A stretch of DNA of 64,000 nt from Simmondsia chinensis (Eukaryota; Streptophyta; Magnoliopsida; Caryophyllales; Simmondsiaceae). Numbering within the stretch: position 1 is the stretch's first letter; each line of letters starts with the position of its first letter. The notes under the pieces are model-generated. The model searched no databases and was not told where the DNA came from. It saw only the letters and a program-made list of their open reading frames with translations. Shown piece after piece: positions 55,377-64,000 of this stretch. The translations under genes and the position numbers were made by a program. Location of the stretch: assembly GCA_018398585.1 (NCBI GenBank), contig JAGTTD010000009.1, forward strand, positions 16,373,193-16,437,192, written 5' to 3'.

Positions 55377-56861
55377 GTGATTCTGCTGGCTGTGGAAAAA
55401 TGGAGGCATTACTTGGATGGGCATCATTTTATCATCAAGCCTGATGATCAAAGTCTTAAGCATCTTCTGGACCAGAAAATTGACACAAGAATACAAAGAA
55501 AAGGGCTGATGAAGCTGTTGGGGCGTGATTATGACATTGAGTATAAGAAAGGTAAGGACAATATTGCAGCCGATGCACTGTCGCGCAGGTTTGAAGACTA
55601 TGAGCAGGGCTCTCTTGGGGCCATTTCAGTGATCTCTCCTACTTGGATGGAAGAAGTACATCAGTCCTATAAAAATGATCCTTTTGCTCAAGAATGCATA
55701 GCAGCTTACAGTGTGGGCAAGGCGAGTAGTTTGGCTGCTAGTGCAGATGTTTCTGTGTCCCGGGGAATTATCAAAATTCAGGGAAAACTGTATATTAGAG
55801 TTTCTACTGATCTTAGGCATCAAATCATCAGTGCTTCTCATGATTCTTCATGGGGAGGTCACTCAGGTGTGGAAGGAACGTATCAGAGGCTGAAGGTTCA
55901 TTTTAGTTGGCCAGGAATGAAGAGAGCAGTGACAGATTTTGTGCAAGGTTGTGAGATATGTCAACAAACTAATCTTGGAGATCATAGATATCAAGGACTT
56001 CCCCAACCCTTACCAGTTCCAGAGGGGATATGGCAGAACATAAGCATGGATTCCATTGAGGGATTGCCTAAATCCAAAGGGAAAGAGGTGATCTGGGTAG
56101 TAGTTGATCGGTTCACCAAATTTGGCCACTTCATTGCCTTAGCTAGACCTGTGACTGCTGAGAAATTGGCTCGTGTGTTCCTTGATAACATCTACAAGCT
56201 CCATGGATTGCCTCAGTCCATAGTCTCTGATAGGGACAAGCTCTTTACAAGTCGCTTCGGGAAGGCATTGTTTGGTCTCTTAGGAACGACTTTGGCCCTT
56301 AGCTCATCTTATCATCCTCAAACCGATGGTCAATCTGAGAGGATCAATCAATGTATTGAGCAATACCTTAGAAGCATGGTGTTTAGCCATCCTAAGGTGT
56401 GGGGTAGGTGGCTTTCATTGGTGGAATTTTGGTATAACACCCATTTCCATGCTTCTCTTGGCACAACACCCTTCAAGGCATTGTATGGGTATGATCCACC
56501 CACTCCATTGGTGTTGCAAGGAGTGGAGTCTCAGGTGGCTGAGGTCTCTAAGTTGGTGCAGCGGAGGAAGCATCTTATGCAGCTTTTGAAGAATAATCTT
56601 GTTCAAGCACAAGCTCGAATGAAGTGGTATGCAGATCGTAAGAGAGTTGACAGAAATTTTGAAGTGGGTGATACGGTATACCTGAAATTGCAGCCCTATA
56701 GGCAATCCACAGCAGCTGTAAGGAAGAATGTTAAGCTTTGCGCACAGTTCTTTGGACCTTACAAGGTTTTGGAGAAAGTTGGCAAGGTGGCATACAAGCT
56801 GGAGCTTCCTCCCAATTCATATATTCACCCTGTCTTTCATGTTTCACTTCTTAAAAAATAG
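55377..56861 (+). CDS. Chromovirus RNase H C-terminal half plus complete integrase, 494-codon open frame
   Basis: The longest open frame in the window. Residues ~1-70: RNase H (EKWRHYLDG, HHFIIKPDDQSLKHLL, NIAADALSRR). The integrase zinc finger HDSSWGGHSG...CEICQQ is at ~160-205. The core has MDSIEGLPK (first D, canonical DFIEG), VVVDRFTKFGHFIA, IVSDRDKLF (second D) and HPQTDGQSERINQ (E); the C-terminus has VYLKLQPYRQ and [12 protein letters not shown]. The catalytic D,D,E set is visible. It ends at TAG 56859-56861 before the chromodomain. Because upstream RT is dead and the ATG is internal to RNase H, it is a piece of a former polyprotein and not a gene on its own. Confidence 0.85.
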   Translation: MILLAVEKWRHYLDGHHFIIKPDDQSLKHLLDQKIDTRIQRKGLMKLLGRDYDIEYKKGKDNIAADALSRRFEDYEQGSLGAISVISPTWMEEVHQSYKNDPFAQECIAAYSVGKASSLAASADVSVSRGIIKIQGKLYIRVSTDLRHQIISASHDSSWGGHSGVEGTYQRLKVHFSWPGMKRAVTDFVQGCEICQQTNLGDHRYQGLPQPLPVPEGIWQNISMDSIEGLPKSKGKEVIWVVVDRFTKFGHFIALARPVTAEKLARVFLDNIYKLHGLPQSIVSDRDKLFTSRFGKALFGLLGTTLALSSSYHPQTDGQSERINQCIEQYLRSMVFSHPKVWGRWLSLVEFWYNTHFHASLGTTPFKALYGYDPPTPLVLQGVESQVAEVSKLVQRRKHLMQLLKNNLVQAQARMKWYADRKRVDRNFEVGDTVYLKLQPYRQSTAAVRKNVKLCAQFFGPYKVLEKVGKVAYKLELPPNSYIHPVFHVSLLKK

Positions 56862-57083
56862 ATTAAGCAAGGCCACAGTTCTTCACCAGACCCTCCGGAA
56901 GTTGGTTCCAATGGGTCTTTGCTCCTGCAGCCAGCGGCAGTAGAGGAAGCCAGACAGGAAAATGCAGATGGTACTAGTAGGCAGAAGGTTCGGGTGCGTT
57001 GGTGCAATCTGGATGAATCATTTTCTACATGCGAAGAGAAAATATTTTTGTTAAGTCAATTTCCTGTTTTTCATTCTTAAGGG
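56862..57083 (+). pseudogene. Chromodomain tail of remnant B
   Basis: In frame after the TAG: IKQGHSSSPDPPEVGSNG, then VRVRWCNLDESFSTCEE and LLSQFPVFHS to a stop. The chromodomain pattern VLVQW.NL....ATWEE is recognisable, with the tryptophan of the second block changed to cysteine. Confidence 0.8.
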
Positions 57084-57118
57084 CAACAATGTTTTAAGGG
57101 GAGGGGATTGTTATGTTC

Positions 57119-57440
57119 TATTTAATTCGAGTTGTAATAAGCGTGTGAGCTTGTAGTGTTTGAATTAGTGTTTTGGCGCCAAGAGTCAATTATAGCGGTT
57201 AGTGGGCCGGTAGCTTTGGACGGCTGGTTTAGTGAGTCCTTGCTTGTTATTGCCTATAAGTATGATCATCAAATGTAATTCTAGGCAATCAATAAAAATA
57301 TCAAACCAATCTCTTTGAGATTAAACCTTCTTTCTCTCATCTAACTCTCTCTATTTTCTCATCTCCTTCACTTCTTTCTCATCCCATACTCTCTTTATCT
57401 TAGGTTAAGATCAAGATTTAATCTTGATCTTGTTCCTGAA
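57119..57440 (+). repeat. 3' LTR of remnant B (end uncertain)
   Basis: Polypurine tract TTAAGGGGAGGGGAT (57104-57118) precedes TGTTATGTTCTATT. The LTR runs through a TATAAGTATGATC stretch (~57255) to a decayed terminus around AATCTTGATCTTG at ~57430; no clean CA end is visible. Confidence 0.75.
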
Positions 57441-57960
57441 GGTGAGACAAGATGTCCCAGCCGTTCTTTAGAGAAAACAACATTGCCGGGATGCCATTAG
57501 AAACATTAGGCGTTCAGCCTGCCTAAGTGGTGTGCAACTGCTATTTGAAGAGCTCAAAGCAGCAAGAAGGATCCAAGACCATCATGCTCAAGGGATTAAA
57601 ATTTTGGAAGACGAGATCCATCATCTAGAAGAGATTAAGTCAACTTATAGAAGAATTGCTTTCGTTAAGAAAATAGCATACCATGCTTGGAGGACTCGAA
57701 GAGGCCATCATGGAGGCTGAGAGGGACAACCAAGCCCTTCATGAAGAAGCCCTTTCACTTGACCGTGAACTGAATGACACAACCAACCAACTGTTTTCAA
57801 TAGAGGAATCCCTAGTGTGGATTAAGACTTAACTCTTTTAATATTTTTTGTCCTTGTAAAGAGACTTTTGTTGTACATGTTACTCACTTGTAATTTTTCT
57901 TTTATATGTAAGCCATGTGCTCCTTCCACAACCAATGAAATGCAAATTTTGTTTAATATA
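57441..57960 (+). pseudogene. Coiled-coil C-terminal gene fragment, possibly of the PMD-like gene
   Basis: Frame from ~57520: VQLLFEELKAARRIQDHH, GIKILEDEIHHLEEIKSTYRRIA; after a frameshift near 57685 LEEAIMEAERDNQALHEEALSL, NDTTNQLFSIEESL and a stop at ~57830. Heptad-rich text like this ends many PMD proteins. The A/T-rich tail to 57960 (CCAATGAAATGCAAATTTTG) looks like a gene 3' end. The link to 51600-52600 is inferred from domain order and from the chromovirus material between them. Confidence 0.45.
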
Positions 57961-59300
57961 TCTCTCAGATTGGAAGTTCTTTTAATTTTTTTTTCCTTAA
58001 TTTAAGGATCAGGAGGTTGATCCTTAAGACATTCGTACTAAAATTGAGCCCATATCTTTGAGAATCTATACTTAAGGATTTCTTTGTTAGACTCCTAGAT
58101 CGATGGTGCATATTTATTGAAAACCCACCATCGACAGCCCAAGGGTGAGTCCTTCCATCTAGGTCTTAGTGTAGATAGGTATTTCCACCAAATACCTCTA
58201 TGACCCTAAACGGGCATTCTCAATTTGGGGACCATTTCTCAAAGACTCGATCCTTCTTGCCAATGGGTAAAACCACTTTTTAGGTAAGATCCCCTCAGTC
58301 AAAGGACCTAAGTTTTTCCCTTTTGTTATGGGCTTTCAACCATCTTCTTTTGAGTTTTTAATTTATGAAGAGCATCACGCCTTACTTGGTCTAAATTAGT
58401 AAGCTCAACCATCATGGACTGCTCATATTCAAGTTCAGGAAACATTCCTTAATAAGCTAGTTTAATGAACTGAACTGTTATTTCCATTGGCACCATACCA
58501 TCATGGCCATACATCAAATGGAAAGGAGTTATCCCAATTGCATCTAGCGGTTCTATATGCCCAAAGGGCATCTAGTACCAGCCCATGCCACTTTCTAGGT
58601 TTATCCCCTATCATATTTTCAATGTTAGCCTTCAGAATCTTGTTGGTTGACTCTGCCTGGTGAAGCCTAAGCATGATAAGGTGTTAAGTTTAAGATTTCT
58701 ATGTTGAAACTTTTTGTAAACTCTTTAATCTCAGCCCCATTAAACACTTTAGCCCGATCTCCTGTGAAGGTTTTTGGGATGCCAATCCTACATGGGATGT
58801 GTTCTTTGACGAACTCAATCACATGTTGCTAATTGATATTCCTATATGGTTTAGGTTCTACCCACTTTTTGGAATATTCAGTAGCCACCATAATACGAGG
58901 GTCCTGTTTACTGGAAGGAGTGTTAATCTCCCCTATAATGTCCATTGCTCAACCCCTGATTTGCCGTGGTTCGACAATAGCATGCATCTCAACTGCTGGG
59001 ACTCTTGGCACATGTCATGTCTTTGGCATGCTCTGTGTCCCTTGGCATACATAATGCTAAATGAGCCAAAGCATTTTGTTTCCAGCTAGATGGGATCCAC
59101 AGATACCCTCTTGGGCTCCTAGCATTACTAGCATTGCTTCATCCAAGTCAAGGAACTTGAGAAGCACTCCACTAGCGTCCCTTTTATACAACTCACTAGA
59201 CTCACCATCCAGATGGAACCCTTGAGCTCTCATTTTCTTCTTTCTGTCCTTAATATATTTTTGAGGGTTCTTAAAGTAATCCACCAAGGGCTTCCTCCAA
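57961..59300 (-). pseudogene. Tat/Ogre-type integrase remnant, minus strand
   Basis: Minus strand, from high to low coordinates: a block reading IIGEINTPSSKQDPRIMVATEYSKKW across frames (~58950-58860), FVKEHIPCRIGIPKTF (~58800), NGAEIKEF and LNLTPYHA (~58740-58680), then TPFHLMYGHDGMVPMEI (~58540-58490), and near 58250-58130 WSPNWECPFRVIEVFGG and DLDGRTHPWAVDG, the typical integrase C-terminus of the Tat lineage. Frameshifts and stops throughout; second catalytic D and E cannot be verified in frame. The 3' LTR is not identified. Confidence 0.75.
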
Positions 59301-59740
59301 TCCTCTTGTTGACTTAGGATAGTTTGATTGGCTTCACAGTACTCGAAGTGTTACTTGGCGTGTCTTCTGCTATGAGGGCACAGGACTCAGTGAACTCGAT
59401 GTTATGATTTAGAATCTTAGTCTTGATGACCATGGTTTTATCACACCAAGTTCTAGGAATTTTGTGCCAAGATGCCAACGGAGCCAACTCGTTGGCTACC
59501 TTATTGTGTTCCCTGGGAATATGTTCAAACTGACAACCATCGAATTTACTGAACAGCTTATGTACTACAGATAGGTATCGATTCGAGGAACCACTTAAAC
59601 ATTGAAATTCCCCTTTTATTTGGTACATTACCAACTGCTTATCCCCTTTGATGACTAATGCCTCGTGCTCTGCCATGTTGTTGGAAATTTACCCACTCAT
59701 TTGAACATTTATCCACCAAGATGACAGCCATTGTTTCATG
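59301..59740 (-). pseudogene. Additional (archaeal-type) RNase H of a Tat/Ogre element
   Basis: The minus-strand frame 59676-59314 reads AEHEALVIKGDKQLVMYQIKGEF, YLSVVHKLFSKFDGCQFEHIPREHNKVANELAPLAS. This matches the second RNase H that Tat-clade elements (Ogre, Retand) carry between RT/RNase H and integrase: E in the AEHEAL helix, a D in the KGDKQLV segment (canonical GDSQLV), and the HIPR.N..AN.LA..AS close. The N-terminal strand with the first catalytic D is lost, since text upstream of 59676 is out of frame. Confidence 0.8.
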
Positions 59741-61250
59741 ATCCCATTAGGGGATTCTATCACGATTCCAACTACATCACTTGAATTGGTCCTCAAACCA
59801 CCAAATAATAGTTTCCAAGGAACCGGTCTACCACTAGAAGTTATTCTGGCTCATTGTTTAAGCCAGTATGAATGTTTGGGTGGTCAACTAAAAAGTCTGT
59901 TAAAGCTTATTCCTTTACCAAATTTTGTGAGACATCAACCAACTCAAGCAGAAGTAGAGCTAGGCTCCATTTATTTAGTCTCCCTCTTAGAAATGGTCTA
60001 TCCGGCATGTACTTGAGCACATCTGCCTGGGCAACCACATATATAGCAAAATGCCAATAAATATTGTCTCAATTTTATTCATGCCAAAATAATGGCAAAC
60101 CGAATTTTTTAATTGAGGAATACTTTATTTCACATTCATTTAGGCAACAGCAAAAGTAGAACACAACCTGTTCAAAACGCTGCTCGTTGTCTGTATAAGA
60201 AAACAACTAATAGATTCCTCATATGCAGAGACATAGATCTTCAAAGGCTTGCCCTACTTTGGTGGAATAAATACTTACGGCTTAACTAAGTACTCTTTGA
60301 TTGCCTCGAAGGCTGCTTGATGCGGCTCCTCTCATTTGAAGTCCTTTTTAGGCTTGAGTCTTGGCAGTGGAGAAAAGACTTTTGTTTTCTGTGCGACATT
60401 CGAGAAAAAAGGTCTCAAGAAATTAACCTGCCAAAGGAAGTGTTGAAGCTCTGTTTTGTTTGAGGGCAGTTTGGCTTGTTGGATGGCCTTAGTCTTATTA
60501 ATACCCACCTCGATGCCCCTTTGGTGCACCAAAAAAACCAAGAAAGTTAATAGCTCGTACAGCAAAAGCACATTTTAATGGGGTCATCGTGAGGTTATGG
60601 GCCCTCATCTTAACGAACGCACCCCTGAAGTCCTCTAAGTGTTTGACTTGGGATTTTGATTTGCCTCGATGTCATCTATATAGACTTCCATGGTATTTCC
60701 AGCGAGGTTATGAAAGATCATGTTCATGGGTAGGTGGCCCCAGTGCTCTTCAAACATAAGGGCATAGCCACCCATTAAAATGTCCATATTAGCCCAGGAT
60801 ACCTGGATGGCATTTTGTGAGTATCCTCCAATGCAATCATGACTTGGTAGTACCTACAGTGGCCATCCATAAAGGAAAAATCCTCATGTCTTGAGATTAA
60901 GCCAATAAGCATATCTACAATAGGCATTGGATACTCGTCCATTGAAGTGGCGGCATTTAGATATCTGAAATCAATATAGACCCTGATTTTGCCATTTTTT
61001 TCAAGGACTGGAACAATAATTTCCAGCCACTCAACATACGTAGCAATTGTGATAAGTTTGACCTTTAAGAGTCTTTAGATCCCTTCTTTGACCAAATGAA
61101 TGACTTATTGGGACATCCTTCTTTGGGCTTGAATGATGGGCCTCGAGCTTGGCTTAATAGGGAGCCTATGCTCAACCACTTGTCTGACTAGGCCCAGCAT
61201 CTCGTGATGATCCCAAGCAATGTAGTCCTTCAATTCACAAAGCAAAGTTA
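59741..61250 (-). pseudogene. Tat/Ogre-type reverse transcriptase and RNase H remnant
   Basis: Across several frames the minus strand reads RVYIDFRYLNAATSMDEYPMPIVDML (around 60990-60900; canonical VCIDFRDLN), SFMDGHCRYYQVMIA, an LK..GATY block (~60740), and a decayed YIDD region near 60670 (SI-MTS in place of the active site). Then FLVFLVHQRGIEVGINKTKAI and ELQHFLWQVNFLRPFFSN (60571-60332), the RT thumb/connection. The polymerase box is lost. The first RNase H between ~60330 and 59741 is not recognisable. Confidence 0.75.
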
Positions 61251-62460
61251 GCTGCTACTCTCTCTGCACCACAAAAAGTAGAGTGCTTAGATAAACAGGT
61301 CTTGGGTCTTCTGTTGAACCCAAATTAACCTCGAGGAGGGGGTCTATGACTTCAGCCCTTAAATCCTCTATTTTGGCTGATGCTGCTCTTATGTTAGAGA
61401 GATCCAACTGTTTTTCTTGTGTTGTATGGTCTTGGAAGCCGTTGAATGGCTGCTCAGTCCAAAGCTGATGCATAGCATGCCAGGCCTCAAGCCTTGCTAA
61501 TGCTGAGGAAATGGCCTCCGGGGCTATTACTATGAGGTCTTGGTGCCTCAGAATTGGGTTTTTAGAGCACCTTAGAGGTCTCCTTTGGCTAGAACGGCTC
61601 TTTGACATCCCCAAAAGTCAGAGTCTTTAGACTCGAGATCTGCTTGACAAACCTCAGCTTCAGTTAGTGGGCTATGAAGGACGGCTATCATGTCCTATTG
61701 TTGGGCAGATTTTGGAGTGGTCCTTTTGACGTCTAGGGGTCCCACGCCATCTTCATAGAATTTTACCTCAACGCAGTTGTAGCAAGGCATGTATGGCCTG
61801 TTGTCTGCCATCACAACCTCATACATGTCACGGTTCCAGAATATAAGCAACTAGTGAAGTGTAGATGGAATACAATAATTGGCATCAAGCCAATATCTGC
61901 CAAGCAAAGCATTATAGCTTAAGGTAGTTTCCATCACAAATAAAGTTGTTAGCTTATTTAAGCCAGCAACAGTTAAGATAATCGGGGTGACTCCTTTAGA
62001 TTTGGTGGTAGCTCCAGAAAAGTGATAAATTACAACATCTGATGTAATTAAGTCTTCTCAAGACTTACCAATGACCCCAAACATATATGAAGGCAATACG
62101 TTGATAGCTGCGCCCTTATCCACCAAGACCCTGTTCACCAGAACGCCATCAAATTTTGCCTTGATGTACAGGGGGTTGTTGAGTTTATTGGAGGCATTAG
62201 GCCCATCAAACATCGTCTTCATTATGTCAGGTGTATCATCAAGAAATTTTGGTGTTGTAGCATTAACCTTAAAAGACAAAGGGTTGTGTGGTCCTTTAGT
62301 TGCCAGTACTTTTGCCACAAACTCCACCTTAGGCTCCTCATCCGATGCTATCAGATCACCATTAAGACCTTCTAAGGCATCAGCTACCATGAATTCAAAG
62401 GGAAAGAGTAAGACAGTTCTAACATCCATCTTTTTAGGGGGTGTCCCGAATAGAATCTAG
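61251..62460 (-). pseudogene. Tat/Ogre-type aspartic protease and PR-RT linker
   Basis: The minus-strand frame 62429-62058 contains PLYIKAKFDGVLVNRVLVDKGAAINVLPS, the Tat retropepsin active site (canonical VDNGAS or VDGGAA). It continues in another frame through GVTPIILTVAG, LSYNALLGRYWL (~61900) and CIPSTLHQ. Lower down, 61614-61255 holds a linker ending IDPLLEVNLGSTEDPRPVYLS, the usual segment before RT in this lineage. Gag and 5' LTR are absent: a chromovirus LTR begins at 62474. Confidence 0.8.
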
Positions 62461-62473
62461 AGCCCTTACTCTG

Positions 62474-62801
62474 TGTTATAATTCAAGATCAATCTTGAAT
62501 CATAACCTAGCAAAGAGAAAGAATTGGAGTTGAAAAGAGGAGAAAAGATGAGAAATAAAGAGAGAGTTTGAGATGAGAGAAGAAGTTTGTATCAATATCA
62601 TTCAATGAATCTAATTACAAGAACAATCAAACTATTTATACTCGAACCTTAACTAAGTCGGTTTGAGCTAGAAATATCTAACAACAATGCACTTAGACCA
62701 GGTGCCTAAGCCAAGATGTTAAGCCTTCCCGCTAAAACTCTTTATTCAAATATTTATAAGAAATTCCACTTCTTACGATCCTAAATCTCCAAATCATGAC
62801 A
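62474..62801 (-). repeat. Chromovirus 3' LTR, minus strand (328 bp)
   Basis: Minus strand TGTCATGATTTGGAG at 62801 to TTGAATTATAACA at 62474, preceded (plus 62802-62820) by the polypurine tract AAGGAGGGAGTAT. Same family layout as 22443-22846. Confidence 0.85.
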
Positions 62802-64000
62802 ATACTCCCTCCTTAAGGACATTCTTGACACAAGAATGAAAGCAGGGAAATAATTGCTTTTGATGAACTTCAAATCTTCCCAAGTAGCATCTTCATTTTC
62901 CAAATTTTCCCATTACTCCGGCACCTCTTGAATCTTTCTTCCTCGTTGCTGAACTACGCGAGAATCGAAGACTGCTGCGGGTTCCTGCATAAGCTTTCCA
63001 CTGACTGCTGCTTTTAGAGTAGCTACTAAGCAAACTCTACCCTCTGCCACATGCTTCTTTAGAAGTGATACATGGAATACTTGATGGATATAAGAATTAA
63101 GAGGTAACTCCAGCTTACAAGCAACACTTCCTAGTTTTTCTAGCTCCTTATAAGGCCTAAAGTAGCGAGCACTCAACTTAACATTCTTTTGCATTACCAC
63201 AGTCAATTGCCTACAAGGCTGCAACTTTAAATAAACCAAATCTCCAACTCGAAAAGATTTAGTTGCACTCTTCCTATCAACAAAGAATTTTATTCTTAAT
63301 TGAGCCAACTGTAAATTGTCCTTAAGTTGCTGCACTAATTGCTTCCTCTGAAGTAACAACCCAATAACTTCATTCAGAAAAGAAGCAGCCCCTGGTAGCA
63401 CCATTGAAAATGGAGGATCATAGTGATAGAGCACTTTGAAGGGAGTTGTTCCTAAAGCTGACTGTGTATGTCTATTGTACCAAAATTTTGCCAAAGGCAA
63501 CCATCTGTGCCACTTCTTGGGATAGCTAAATGTCATACTTTTCAAATATTACTCAACACACTGATTCACTCATTCTATTTGTCCATCTGTCTGAGGATGA
63601 TAAGAGGAGCTCCAAACCAAAGACGATCCCAACAACGAGAACAACTCGCACTAGAAATGACTGGGGAACAACCTGCCTCAATTTGAAATAATGGATTGAG
63701 GAAACCCATGGAGCTTGTAGATGTTATCCAAGAAGACCTTTGCATGTTTCTCAGCTGAAATTGGGTGATTCAAGGCTATAAAATGCCCAAAGTTGGTGAA
63801 TCGATCCACTACAACCCAGATGATCTCCTTCTCCTCAGACTTAGGCAACCCCTCAATAAAATCCATACTTATGTGTTGCCATGCTCTATTAAGAATGGGT
63901 AAGGGCTGAAGCATGCCTTGGTAATGCATATGATTAGTTTTAGTACGCCGACGAACATCACAAGCTTGAACAATTTCCACAACATTTTTCCTCATGGCCA
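62802..64000 (-). pseudogene. Chromovirus integrase and chromodomain, minus strand, runs off the window
   Basis: From the window edge downward: MRKNVVEIVQACDVRRRTK (zinc finger C..C altered to C..R), MDFIEGLPKSEEK, VVVDRFTNFGHF and FPQSIISN (63995-63678). The second-aspartate to glutamate segment is scrambled (63550-63680). Integrase C-terminus 63545-62913 ([49 protein letters not shown]). Chromodomain 62935-62830: EVPE, a stop where LVQW is expected, then WENLENEDATWEDLKFIKS. The rest of the element lies beyond 64000. Confidence 0.87.

Noticed and set aside
1..64000. A new defence, regulatory or metabolic gene system
   Set aside because: All identifiable proteins are retrotransposon parts or one broken PMD-like gene; there is no set of intact co-oriented genes that could work together.

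Overview
The window is repeat-rich DNA from a flowering plant nucleus, probably a eudicot. It is AT-rich. Almost every recognisable protein fragment belongs to a plant retrotransposon lineage: Ty3/gypsy chromoviruses with C-terminal chromodomains, Athila, Tat/Ogre-type, Ty1/copia of at least two kinds, and an L1-type LINE. I see no bacterial gene structure, rRNA, CRISPR array or intact host gene. The only candidate for non-retroelement protein sequence is a broken plant-mobile-domain (PMD) gene. Nearly all coding sequence is decayed by stops, frameshifts and lost catalytic residues. I found no evidence for a new functional system; the interest lies in the architecture.

Layout. 1-2453: the end of an Athila LTR joined to a Ty1/copia LTR scrap, then an Athila gag/protease remnant whose 3' UTR carries a 5'-truncated LINE with an 18-bp target-site duplication (TSD). 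2454-13863 and 13867-29302 are two copies of one ~11.4-kb tandem duplication. Each copy holds an Athila 3' UTR with ~95-bp tandem repeats, an Athila LTR of exactly 1421 bp, a minus-strand copia LTR and RT remnant, a minus-strand chromovirus, and a plus-strand chromovirus nested in it. Copy 2 alone gained a ~4-kb non-autonomous LTR element (17565-21539, TSD TCATA). Copy 1 is cut inside the plus chromovirus RT; copy 2 continues to the ends of both nested elements (plus chromovirus to 31957, minus chromovirus to 33575, TSD TCGAC) and back into the copia element they interrupted (to ~35276).

35277-48715: a plus-strand Ty1/copia element with a 1470-bp 5' LTR, tRNA-Met primer site and gag-PR-IN-RT-RH. 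Its integrase is split between catalytic residues by a 7.1-kb minus-strand Athila element (39410-46508) with a perfect TSD, AACTC. 48716-49870: the copia 3' region, ending in a fragment resembling the 'putative plant transposon protein' domain. 49871-51599: 3' end of a chromovirus with its LTR. 51600-57960: a PMD-like gene apparently split by two chromovirus remnants fused head to tail; the second holds the longest open frame in the window (494 codons, RNase H plus integrase). 57961-62460: a minus-strand Tat/Ogre-type remnant with the extra RNase H. 62474-64000: the 3' end of another minus-strand chromovirus running off the window.

Relative history inferred from nesting: copia (minus) first; minus chromovirus into it; plus chromovirus into that; the 11.4-kb tandem duplication; then the 17565-21539 insertion into copy 2 only. 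No gene cooperation or operon-like organisation is present; the unit of organisation is nested insertion.
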